A stretch of 64,000 nucleotides of DNA. It comes from Schistocerca nitens (taxonomy: Eukaryota; Arthropoda; Insecta; Orthoptera; Acrididae). Numbering within the stretch: the stretch's first letter is position 1; the number at the start of each line of letters is the position of its first letter. This document shows positions 46,451-57,956 of this stretch, in pieces. Position numbers and translations under genes: made by a program. The notes under the pieces were generated by a model. The model had not been told where the DNA came from, did no database searches, and saw nothing but the letters and a program-made list of their open reading frames with translations. The stretch spans positions 545,715,602 through 545,779,601 of the forward strand of contig NC_064616.1 of NCBI RefSeq assembly GCF_023898315.1. Direction: 5' to 3'.

Positions 46451-47279
46451 ACCCGTTCGTAGATGGTAAGCTCAGTTTCTCTTTTAATGTATTCTCCCTC
46501 AGTCCTCGAATCGTCATCCTCTTCTTTCTCCCCATAACTATTCTCAGTCCGCCTATTATGACAGTCCACAGACCGATGGAAACTACCTCCCAGACTCTGT
46601 GACCAAATAGCTTGTTCCTCAAATCACTATTGTACCTTTCCTGCTGTTTACTTGGTCACTTCGCCACATCCCAGATCAGTTAATGCAGCATAGTCACTCA
46701 AGGGGCCTATTCCTTTTATGAGATCAGCTGCCAATTTAAAAACCACGAACAAGTTTCCTATCAACATGTGCCCTTCGTACGTTGATTAAAGACTTACTTT
46801 CATAAGCACATCAGCGATTTTTTCCAGTGATAGAACTTCCCATTTTCATTTATCTCTTCGATAACCCTGGTCACCTATGATATTTTTTACGCCTGTTAAA
46901 TGCCATTTCTGCAATTGCCTATTTTTGGGTGCGACCATCAAAATTTCTGTATAGTTCCACATTACATTTTGTCACCTTCAGTATACGATGGACGTCCCTT
47001 GCCGTATTTAATTCCTTCTACTTGGGTAAGACTCTGACATATCATAATAATGGATTAAGATGAGTAGAACGCGACTGATTAATGATTTGGGTGTTGAATT
47101 TGCCTTCACCAAGTTATCCAGACGTCAATTCCTAGGAGGGCTTTATTCGCATTGATATTGAGTTCAGTCCCTGTATGTAGAGGATGGTTTCTATGTTATG
47201 GTCCGCCACATCACTTCCATTTTTAGCTTAAAAACGTTCTCCCCATTAATTATTCCTAAGTCTGCGCCATCTGCTCTTT

Positions 47280-48430
47280 TACGGTGCTCTCCAAGCTTCT
47301 AGGTTTATTCCAACCTCTGTTGTCGAATCCATTATTGTTTCTTCTTTCACCATTCCCATCTCCATTACTTGGCTCATGAATGTTATCGTGCCCTTCATTG
47401 ATCTAATGGTTTCCATTTCTTGAATATCCGTTCCTATTGTTATAATTATCATCCCCCCACTAACATTATGGTTTGCGAAAGTATCCTTCATAATCGTGAT
47501 GACATGTGCAGCTGTGCTGAGCGTTAAAAGTAAACTCAGGTTCATGTAGCATGTTACAGAAAGCATTTATGTCAACATTGAATCTCCTAGCTAAAAATTG
47601 TAGGTAATGAAGAGGAAGTGTGGTATAGAAATGCTTAATTACTCCCCTAGTTCAAATGGCATGTCCAGAAACTGAGCAAATACCGGGATGGTCCCTTTGA
47701 AAGGGCATGGCCGATTTCCTTCCCCGTCCTTCCCTAATCCGATGAGACCGATGACCTCGCTGTCTGGTCGCCTCCCCCAAACGACCCCACCCAATCCTTG
47801 ACTCAATGGCGTAGTTTTGATACTGCTTCGTGACTATTTTTGTCAGCTATTTGCTAGTTGTAAACGCTTCATTCACTACACTTTTTGCTTCCTCTGCTTT
47901 ATTTGCGACTTGATTCACATTTTCCTGATATTCATGTGTAATTTGCTGAATTGTTTTGGGTTCTACCCTTATCTCTCGAATACAGGTCCTTAGACACTCT
48001 TCCTTCTGTTTATTTTTGTCTCTGGCCTTTTCCATCACGTCTTTAATTTCTTGTCTACTCTTCTCCACTACACTTTTATTTTTATTCTCTGGTCTTTCAT
48101 CTGTTCTCCCTTTTGTTTTAAAAAGTCTGTTAAGTCGAACTGATAACCTCCTTCCTTATTACTTCTATTTGGTGAAAGTGGCAAGTCAATGTCAGTTGCA
48201 CCTACCTTCAATTCCTGTTACTCCTTCAGATTATGTATAATTATCACTGCCTGGACAGATAGCAGTATAGCCTTTTTCGTAACCTCTTGCATACTCTCAT
48301 CCTTCAAACTGCCGTTGTTTCCTAATTGACTGTTATTTGCAATGTTACAGTCATGCTCATCACCAATCGGATCTGACTGCTCTGAGGGATGAACTGTATG
48401 TTCCTCTCCTGCCTCAAGTAAATTCATATT
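47280..48430 (-). pseudogene. gypsy Gag relic with coiled coil
   Basis: Minus-strand pieces include SRQEIKDVMEKARDKNKQKE and an N/E-rich continuation at 48068-47847, predicted coiled coil by its charged heptads. Toward 47280-47566 lies an N/G-rich stretch (NRNGYSRNGN-like) comparable with the tail of the intact Gag on the left flank. Frames are broken and a partial SINE lies within. Confidence 0.6.
47675..47797 (+). mobile_element. Second-family SINE, 3' fragment
   Basis: TACCGGGATGGTCCCTTTGA through CCCAATCC matches the tail of the SINEs at 10925-11153 and 60169-60401. The tRNA-like head is missing. Confidence 0.75.
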
Positions 48431-49572
48431 TCATGCAGTTCCACCATATTGTCAATTTTAATATAGTTCCTTTCTAGCTCCTGGCATGCCTTGCTCCCTG
48501 TTAACATTCAAGGTTTAATTAACCTAACCCTGATACATAAATTACTACATCGCTCCAACCACGTAAAGGAAAAGACAATCGCCTTCTCACATCCTATTCA
48601 GCTGTCCTACATATAAAAATTCTTCTCAAAAATTTCAATGCTGGCTTGCAAATCGGTGAATCCTCAGTTGTAGGACAGAACCCACAAGATCTTTATCAGA
48701 ACCTACAGCAAAGAAAAATACAAATTGGTGAGAGGTGCCAACTTGGACTACAATAAATGCACAAAAATTTGTTGCCTCTTCGTTTAGTAACCAACGTGTG
48801 TGTAAACTATATACATCTGAAATTCTAAGTGCCCACAAATCACGATCCTACTCTGATCTCCGAAGCTGAATACTTTCCTCACAGTCGAAGATTAGTCGTA
48901 CGCCTTGTCAAACAGCATGAACTGCGCAGTTAACGTAACTGACTGCTTTCCAGATAACCCTAAACTCACTCCTGGCACAGAGACGCTAATTTTATGCAAA
49001 AGTCTGCTACGAGGATCTTTCATAACCCTCCAAAACTAACTGTGGGCAGACCACTTCCTCAAGAAATCAACTATAAATATTTGTGCTCAAAGTTAAACGG
49101 ATAACACGAAAATTACGGTCCTAGGCTTAGCTCTTAATGTGGATAATGTACAAAACAAAACATCTCACTCTGACTAACACCAACTGACTGGGGTAAAAGG
49201 TTGGTACAGATTCTGAACTGATTGTGAATACCTTCCAGGGTACACATTAGTAACCTACAGAAACAGAAACTATGAATAAAATCAATATTCACATTTATTC
49301 CTAAACACATTTATGAGGTCAACATATTAATTGATTGTAAAAACCTGTGATAATTAGCTCAAATGAAATTTATGTAGAGGTTAAACGGAAAACAGTGTCA
49401 CTCCCATATCACTTATTACTACAACACCTCCAAAGAATGTATTCTCTCCTGGTGTTCAGTGATAATTGACGACTATTGAATAACATAATGGTTGATTGGA
49501 ACAGTGACTGGAAGTCGACGATTAAAAATCCAGAAAATCACACTTTCATTACCTGTGCAAAGGAGATGAGAG
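48431..49572. other. No gene recognised
   Basis: This is upstream (minus strand) of the gypsy Gag relic and may contain its leader or 5' LTR, but I found no repeated partner. AT-rich, no coding. Confidence 0.4.
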
Positions 49573-49583
49573 GCGATCGTCCA

Positions 49584-49782
49584 AAATGGTTCAAATGCCT
49601 CTGAGCACTATGGGACTTAAATTCTGAGGTCATCAGTCCCCTAGAACTTAAAACTACTTAAACCTAACTAACCTAAGGACATCACACACATCCATGCCCG
49701 AGGCAGGATTCGAACCTGCGACCGTAGTGGTCGCGCGGCTCCAGACTGTAGCGCCTAGAACCTCTCGGCCACACGGGCCGGC
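49584..49782 (-). mobile_element. tRNA-derived SINE (first family) with target duplication
   Basis: It is flanked by GCGATCGTCCA at 49573-49583 and 49783-49793. The head reads CGGCCACACGGGCCGG in place of the usual CACCGCGGCCGG, a subfamily variant. Confidence 0.95.
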
Positions 49783-49793
49783 GCGATCGTCCA

Positions 49794-50954
49794 TGATTCC
49801 ACAAGTGTGAAACCAGTTTCACGGCTTTGAAGGTGCTGCCAATTATGCTCACCATAAGTAAGTCTAGGATGTGCCGAACGGAGTAGTGCAGATTTGCATT
49901 ACCTTTCCTGACGATGGAAGTGACAGCACCTGAGCGGAACTCAGAGATGTTGCACCCTCTACTGTGCTGAAATGCCAAGTCGATCCAGAGACCTTTACGT
50001 CCAACCAGCCAGCACATCTCCAATGTAGACACCTTAATGTCCTACTGGCCGGTAATTCTCCGATGCGGCCACCTTCAAGTCCTACCAGCCAGTGCCTCTC
50101 ATGCGAAGCAACATCCTGCGTATTCCTTGCCGTCAAAACGGTGCCAGTCGCCTATCGCCGAATAACAGGCCACAAACTACCAAAGAAACGAGGGCCTGGT
50201 CATGATCCAGAAAGACTTCATTCCAGTTTCAGGCTGCGTTTCGTAGGGAGCCCTTCTTCATTTATTGGGAGTAGTGCAGGTCACCACCTTTGCTCAAGTA
50301 CTGTTCCAGTGTTTGCAAGGATATTGTGTTGTCGTACAGTGCCTGATAATTACTTCACAGCTGCTCTCTGTGACACATCGTGAGTAGAAGTTCATACAAA
50401 AAATGTGGTCGATCTGTCTTGCACAGTAAGGAAACTGACCATGGTAGTGTTACAGCGACAGTCCCAGTATGCTTTACTCTGTGAACAGCCATTATGATGA
50501 TGTACTTAATGTGGAGGTAGTGGCTGAAGATAGGGAACGAGCCAGGGGGGGTAGACACTCAGCCCATTGTTGAGAGAATGGTAGGTACGGAAAAAGTAGA
50601 ATCACAAGAATCTTAGCGGAAGATGTTTCCACTCAAAAGACCTCTATGCAATCTGATGAGAAAATTTGATAGAGCTGCTGGCAGTATATAACACTACCGA
50701 CCACTATTAATATAGTAATGTCCCGAAAATGTTACTCCTGTGAAGGGATTTTTATTTTGTGACCGTGACGGTGTGTAATGCTAAGGTTCCCCTAAAGATT
50801 TCTGCTGAAAGGAAACACTATCAACATAAGCGAGAACCGAGCCAAGGTTCTATTTGTGATCAAGTAAACAGTAATTACGTGAAAGGAAGCGGTCGTCAGC
50901 CTAATTAGTCGAGGTTGTAGCCAGTACTGTCATGGTTCAGGAAGAAAGTTAACC
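49794..50954. other. Non-coding, includes a 40-bp minisatellite
   Basis: No domain is seen. Open frames at 49864-50136 and 49964-50383 overlap on opposite strands and are attributed to chance and to the minisatellite. The right edge is the inner end of the right duplication arm. Confidence 0.5.
49999..50118. repeat. 40-bp minisatellite, about three units
   Basis: Units begin GTCCAACCAGCC (49999), GTCCTACTGGCC (50039) and GTCCTACCAGCC (50079), an exact 40-base period with diverged copies. The period is not a multiple of three, so coding is unlikely. Confidence 0.85.
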
Positions 50955-51394
50955 ATTGGGGTAGCCTTTACTTAACACTGAACTCCTGTTTGGCTGATAA
51001 GATACAAGCCAGTAGCACAGTTTAGAAAATAATGTACCAGTGATTTGACATGAACTACAAATGGGTATTGATAAGTTTAGGCAACAACTCACTCTCAAAA
51101 CTCTTCCTATCTGTACATTACAGTAGTAAGATAATGTCAACTATAGGAAAATGATACATAATGGTGGCGCACTACTGACTTCAACAAGAGGTTCTTTTTA
51201 GTTTAATTATAAGAAAACACCGCTGTTGAAATAGTTACGAAGTTATGTTATCTACTAATTATTGTTTGCATTCTCAAGGAACATTCACATACTTACATTA
51301 TTTAATTCAAGTGGAATGTGTAACACATGGATCTAGAATAGTTTGAATATTTCAAACTCGTTGCTTGTTCTTGATTGCTGTTACTGTAATATCA

Positions 51395-51406
51395 CATTTC
51401 AATTTG
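51395..51406. other. Empty target site of the left-arm SINE
   Basis: CATTTCAATTTG is the single, diverged counterpart of the CAGACTTAAATG duplication around the SINE at 20766-20966; flanks align on both sides. Confidence 0.8.
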
Positions 51407-51840
51407 GCTCAACTATTAGAATGAGGACCCAGAAAATAGACTGTCGGTAGACACACATAGGTGCTAAACACTTTAGTCACAAAACAAAATGGGAAACAGC
51501 ATTAACCACATAACACGTGAAACCGTAGACACTATTATTCCAAAAAAATTCTTTGAACTCAATACTTTAAAACTTATCTTAGTAACTGCACTTCGATGAA
51601 ACTTTGACTGTTCGTTTATGTCAACAGAGTGGAGCATTTCAAAACATTTGCTCACTATATAATTATGCACTTTGCGACTTGAAAATATCACTAAGTTTTG
51701 TTAAGGAAGATAATTGCTTTTCAGTTCAGTTAAATAATGTACTCGGACATATCGTAGCACTTGGGGTAGAACCACGTCTAGGTAAATAACCAAGCATAAA
51801 AAACACAGTGGCTCAACACAGAGTTTACAGAACCCAAAAT

Positions 51841-51842
51841 TA
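51841..51842. other. Empty TA target site of the left-arm Tc1
   Basis: The right arm reads continuously through AAAATTATTATTCAA, the reverse complement of left-arm flank joined at one TA. Sequence on both sides aligns with the flanks of copy 1. Confidence 0.9.
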
Positions 51843-52584
51843 TTATTCAAAACTAAAGCACAAAACTGGTCTACGCCATTGCACAGAACTCAACTGATAA
51901 TTTGAAATGAGGGCTGCAGCAGCCTCGATCTGCTGTGCTGTTTAGAAAAGGAAGTGAATGTATCTATGACACTTCCTGTGCAACAAGCTCTCATAATTCT
52001 ATTCTTAGCGTCGGATTTTCATTATACAAAGCTAACCAAAATATGCCATGAATAATAAGTCGCATTACGTCCGCATCCAAGACTATGTTACACAATCATG
52101 CAGTCCTCACCTCTTTCAGTCCACAAGATGACTGCTAACTAGCCACCGACTTACACATGCCACACACGAGCCTTGCAGTTCGACCACCAGATCCACCTTT
52201 TCTGTTCCCGCCTACCCAATTCCGTTGAGGAGGGACTTCCCTCGAAGTTTTACATGAATACAAACTCACTTTCCCTATGCATGAACCAATATTAAAAGAG
52301 CAATATTAACTTTTACATTCTTTTACAGCACTCTACTTTTGAATTTACATATATAAATTAATTACAAGAACATAAATTACCATAAATAATGAATAAAATA
52401 TATACACGGACGTTACATCAAAGAGCATTGTTATACAGAAGTCGCTTTAACTAAAGACAGACAAAAAAGTTAGAGAAGTCCATTATACGTAATTTCGATA
52501 ACTGTGTTTGAAGTTCAGCTGCTAATGAAAGAGATGCTCTACTTATTGAAAACACGTAAACCAAATCAAGGTGGCCCTTACTGT

Positions 52585-53097
52585 GTGTAGGATGGGGTAA
52601 ATAAAAGTGACCCAGAGAGTGGATACGATTGGAGGTGAATGTATGCATATAACCTCACCTCGTGACGCGCACACCACATGTACGTCAGCCACCTTATCCA
52701 CACCGGTTCCGAGCGTAGTGCGGGCTCAGTCAGTGTGAATGGAGCAGTGCGAAGTGGGCGATGGTGCTCGCAGTGGAGCAGCGGGAAGCCGTTGTGGAAA
52801 GTTACGTGACAGCAGGTTGTGGAAACTGTTTGGCAGTTGCTCTCTGAGAAATTTAGTGGTGTCAAGGTGCTAGCAAACAATGCCATGCAATGCGTAGTCC
52901 CAAAATGGCATAATACAATATCTGTTTTGAACAAGTCAAAAAACATTCCCAAACGTGCTCGCACAGCACAAATTGTGGCTGCGTTCACCAGAAAATGCTT
53001 GAGAGTCCTACCAAATCAACTATTTTCCTTTCGTCTGCCTTGTTTCTTGGTACCCTGAAACTTCGATTTCCGGCCACTTTTATTTGTCCCGCCCTGC
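52585..53097 (+). mobile_element. Non-autonomous transposon with transposase relic (right-arm copy)
   Basis: This is the counterpart of 17634-18145. Terminal repeats GGGTAAATAAAAGTGACC and CGGCCACTTTTATTTGTCCC are visible. The coding relic (GVKVLANNAMQCVVPKW, LNKSKNIPKRARTAQIV) lies in the same position but has different frame breaks from the left copy, so each decayed separately. Confidence 0.65.
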
Positions 53098-55212
53098 ACA
53101 TACTGAAAGAGAAACAGTGCTAGTAAGATTACATCCAATGCCTGTTGGGAAATTAGTGTAATCGGTTCATACTGAAACTAAAGACAATATTATTAACTTG
53201 CATAAAATTTAGGTTTGCAGAAGTGTATAAAAGAGGACATGTTGTACTTATTTTGATATGTAACATACCATTTGAGATCTAATAATAGTAATTAACTAAT
53301 GAATCACTTAAGACTTGTCTTCCTTTGAATAAAATGTGAAGTAGTAACATTTCGACGTTTCAGTAGCAATGTAAATTTTTCGTCACTTTAGGGTTATAAG
53401 GTAAATGTTAGTTCTGCCACTAACATCAGGATCGAAGTAGAAGGAATGAATTCACTCTCAGCAAAACATTTATTATAATCAGATTTATTTAGAAACCAAA
53501 TTTTTTTGGAATCCGCATCTACTTCCGTGAGGCGTCAGGAAAGTGTTATTCGAGGAGTAACTTTGTAATTTGGCGAACTGGAAATACTGTCTGAAATCGA
53601 ATCATCTGCTAAAGTGATTGGCGAGAAAACATTCTCCAAGAAAATAATTAGTGAAGGAGAATCAGATACTGCTGGAATTTATCTCCCATAGACTAGTTTT
53701 GAACAGCATTCATATCTTACGCCTGCCCGCCAATTTTATAAAGGCCTCAGTTCCGAGCGTATCAACAGACAGTGCCGTAGTCTCGCCCGATGTAGTAAAT
53801 GTGGCAGAAGACACCCGTCAACTGACTGTACAGCTACTAATTTAAAGTTCTAGCATTGTTTAGGAGGCCACCTGGCTACAGTTAAGAAATGTCCTGTTTC
53901 ATATTGGTAACACAAGTAAACGAGTTTGTCATACTCAGTAACATTTCGTTCAAAGAAGCTGATGTCAGACTCTGTGAAAATCATATGCCGCTGTCACAGG
54001 AGACTCTCTGATTAACAGTAACTATTGACATATATTCAATTCTCAAGTGTGAGCTGACGTTTTTACTATACAGAATTATAGCTCATTCCATCCTTTTCAT
54101 TGGCCCGTACATGAGCAAGCTAGTTTCTCTTCTACCATCGATACCTGAAAACCTTCCCCTGACATTCATGCACACAAAGTGTTTACCAGTAAATCGACAG
54201 TTTAGTATACGTGATGGATTCCAGAGGATTCCAGATTCAGGAAGCTTGAATGCTGTCTTTCGACTAGAGAGGATGTGTCGGAAATCCTATGAAGATTAAC
54301 CCCTGGGTCACCGCTCAGACACTGGAACAATTAGAGGCAGTAATCAATCCACAGACTACACCCGGTGTTTGATATTTAATACTGTCTGACACTCTCTACC
54401 AGGAATGAGTTAGACATCAATGATTACCGTTTAAGAATTATAAACATTATTTCGAATCTAGGTTTTCAGGATCGCTCAGTGAACGTTCTGTCAGCCAGAT
54501 AGCCAATGTCAATAGACAGAGCCTGCTAAGAGGGACGGACATATCAACATAGAATATTCTCTGTTATTAGGTAATATAGACCAGACAGGAAAGGAAGAGT
54601 TGCTATCCTGCTACGGAAAAAAGTTACGTTTTCTGAAATATCCACCTATTCCCCTATCACAGAGCTGAACACAGTAGTATGAAATTAAATGAAGTTCTGT
54701 AATGTTCACTATGTTATCGGGGTATTGCTCCCCGAGTAGCTAGATAAGCGAGGGAGTCAACGCCCACAGCACGAGTTGAAGGAATTCGTACACAAAAACT
54801 TTGCGTATGTAATATAAAATAATCAGATTGTTATGCTCAATTGTGGTGTCTCTTTCCCACAAAAGTGGCACTGTTGTAGATCTCACATCACGCTCGCCAG
54901 TAATCGCCAGTGTTTCCACTTGGACAATACGGTATGAGACATTAGAAGCACCTAGTTCAATGTTGTTCTGAAGATAGAAGTGTCAGCAAGAGACGTGGCA
55001 TTCTTTCCTAACGTCCACTGTAATTTTAAGAAATCATACTGGCAGTCATACACAAAAGCAATAGAGAATATGACTCTCGAAGTACCAGAAACGGTCAAGG
55101 CGCACATAACCTACCACGCATTCTTCAAAGTATTAAATGGTGTGTCAGATCTCTCTGTCACCAAACGACATGCTAATGCATTACAGATTAGTGACTTCTT
55201 GATATGATGCAA

Positions 55213-55825
55213 TACAAGGGTTATTCGGAGAGTAAAGAACGATCGGTCGCGAAATGGAAACCACAGTGAAAATTCGATGAAGTTTTGCACAGGTGTGTTG
55301 GCAGTGTTTCTAGTATGCCCGTCGATCGCGTTTCGTCGTTCTTTTTAGTTCTGAGCACATAGGGAGCACATAACGTTACCTAGAACAATATTATGTCCCG
55401 CCAAGTACGCGATACTGGTGAGAAATTTCGCCCGAAGCTATGCAGCTAATATTACATTTCTGTCATGCGTTGTCTTCTACAAGACAGCCGCCTTCTGTAG
55501 GGGCAATGAACATACTCCTGCATCGTTTTCAATTGGAAATGTTTGAGTACCCACAATACAGAACGTAATTGTCTCCCTCTGACTTTCGTCTCTTCTCACA
55601 TGAACCGTTGGCTATGATGGCAACATTTTGGCACAGACAACGAACTGTAGGGCAGCGTAGAGAATTGGCGGAAAGCACTGGCCGCTGCCTTCCATAACGA
55701 GGGTATTGGAAAGTTGGTACAACGCTAAGAAAAACGTCTAGGTCGGATCGGCGATTATGGAGATAAGTAGCTGTAAGTTGTAGCTAACTGTTGGAAATAA
55801 AACAGTTTTGATTTTTACTCGTACG
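55213..55825. mobile_element. Mariner-type MITE (right-arm copy, uninterrupted)
   Basis: It begins ACAAGGGTTATTCGG with the end AGTAAAGAACGATCGGTCGC; the other end near 55800 is degraded. It contains no LINE, unlike the left copy, and keeps the CCGTC site (55319-55323) where the LINE entered the left copy. Confidence 0.6.
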
Positions 55826-56328
55826 AGACTTTCTGGAGTGGTTGCCCATCTCCGATAAATACTTAAGTAGTACAATATATCCTCATCTTGGTAAGATTAT
55901 CTGCAATACCTGGAGATAGACGCTCAGTCTAAGAGACATTTTAAAAAGTAAATATTTGTAGCTAGAAAAGTTAATGTGAAAAGGTGAATAGAGATACTAA
56001 GATGTCAGAAATGTGGGGCACAACAAGGAAGCTCAGGAACCGTAACTGGAACCTCGACCAGAGCGAAATGAATGGCAACTGGTTGGAAGATGCACTTGAC
56101 AACTTGGGTACTCCTTATGTCTTCCGTCCTGCTACTTCGTCAGTAGCCATAGTCTTCGACAATTTCCTGTACTGGTGATTTCAGTTGAGAGAGTTGAAGG
56201 AAGTACGGAAGTCATCGACCAATTCTGCCGGTAGAATCGATAATGTTCACTGTGCTACGCTCTCCAACGTGCCAGATCGTGCACTCAGTACATTTCTATG
56301 AATGTTCAACTACTTATAGATGAGAGGT

Positions 56329-57956
56329 TCTAACATTCTGCTTGGTGTCTGTTGTTCTAAGTCGTGTCTCCCTACCACTTTCGCGCAACGACGCTCTGAG
56401 CGTGTTTTTTTAGGGAATTGACTAGTTTGAACGTGGGACCTGTTGCTGGTAAGGAGACGCCAGACCACACATGACATGTAGAGTTCGGAAGAGTCAGTGA
56501 GACTAGCGATGATATAATCAAATACTTAATGATTTCAGCGTCAGCTCCACTGCACTCCCTGTAAAAGAATCTTAATACTAACTAAATTTAGTGGAAGGGG
56601 TTCACGGCTTTCCTATTTTTAGTTAGCTGGTAAAATAGCGTCGAAAAAGCAGTTAAGTTTACCAATGGAATTTTTATTCTACACACAAAACATTGTTTAT
56701 AAATTGCACTATTGATAAAAGGAAATGTTTTAATACAGGATGATAAAAACCAAGAAAAATGCGAACGAATATTCCCTGAATAGGTTTCCAAGTTCTAAAA
56801 TGGTTCGAAGGATGACCTATGCCATATCACATCTATAATCTAGGTTTAAATTAAGTTTCACAAAAGATAAAACTATAGAAGTGGTCTGCAGTGACCCCCA
56901 ATTATCTTTAATTACTTATCTAACTTGTCGTAAATTACAGTGGCTGATGTGGCTTCTCAATAATTATATAACAGAAAAATCATTGCGTTTCAGATTTTAA
57001 CTTACGTAGCAAATGTGAATACCATGAACCTCAATTGACGATCGACACTAGTATTACGTAAAAAGGGGATCTAACAGATGAGACTTCTGCAGTTCTGAGT
57101 GAAGCCTTATGCGCTCAAAAATGCGGCATCGCGTGCGTTCATTAACTTGTCGGTGTTTAGGCAGCGTCAGGATGGCGCAGCTCCTCACATCTCGATGTCT
57201 CGGAAGCAACTCTTTCCTAACTTCTCCTTACTACAATTTACCGAAGTTGGTTTAAAAAAAAACTATCTGGCTATGTTTTCATCTGACCAATCAGGGTCTC
57301 AATGTTAACCATAAGCTCCACCTACAAAAATTCTGTCCATCCAAAGAGAAACGTTATACTTTTCGTGGTGGAGCAATGTTTTTAAAGTTTGCAACGTAAC
57401 AGAGACGCGAAAAAGTCTCACGCTAAAACTTGCAGCTGGTGTGGCCCTTTTAGTGTTATCGTAAGATCTATGCTGTTCTTCTGGAGGGCTCTATCTTTTA
57501 ATATGGGCTGGGGGGTGGTCCTGACGTGACAGAGACGCGAAAAAGTCTCACGCTAAAACTTGCAGCTGGTGTGGCCCTTTTAGTGTTATCGTAAGATCTA
57601 TACTGTTCTTCTGGAGGGCTCTAGCTTTTAACACGGGCTGGGGGGTGGTCCTAGAGGTTATCTGGTGACGTGGGTGTCCGTCCCTTATCGTAGGGCCTTC
57701 TAGTTTAACACGGTACTGCTCTCGGCTTCTGTTCTCGTTTCTCCCCTGGGAACTGCGTCTGTCTCACGGTGGGGAGGTATGACATGCATTTAGGCATTCT
57801 TGTGTTAGTCTGTGGTATTCCATTTGCTCACTCGTTACTCGTATTACTTTGGTTAATTTAATGTCACGATTTATTCGGAGCTAAGTGACATACTACTGGA
57901 TTCGCTTATCATGTCAGGGTTTTCATGGAAGGTGTTGGATTTGCCTGACACCTTAC
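56329..57956. mobile_element. Segment found only in the right arm (about 1.6 kb)
   Basis: Flanks align to left-arm sequence around 13595 with nothing between them there, so this is an insertion in the right arm or a deletion from the left. It contains repeat-like sequence (56350-56580), an AT-rich part, and a 130-bp tandem duplication. No coding domain was recognised. Confidence 0.7.
57394..57653. repeat. 130-bp tandem duplication
   Basis: Two adjacent units begin ACGTAACAGAGACGCG (57394) and ACGTGACAGAGACGCG (57524) and are nearly identical over 130 bases, ending GGGGGGTGGTCCT. High identity indicates a recent event or family structure. Confidence 0.93.

Larger units (their letters stand above)
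43900..48430 (-). mobile_element. Degraded Ty3/gypsy retrotransposon (minus strand)
   Basis: From right to left: a Gag coiled coil with a basic N/G-rich tail, RT, RNase H and integrase remnants, all on the minus strand in the normal order. The coiled-coil Gag with an asparagine- and glycine-rich tail and no CCHC knuckle resembles the intact Gag at 3972-6242, so the two are probably related families. A SINE (45315-45517) and a partial second-family SINE (47675-47797) have inserted. Confidence 0.78.

Noticed and set aside
49999..50118. CRISPR-like repeat array
   Set aside because: Units are contiguous with no unique spacers, and the DNA is insect-like.
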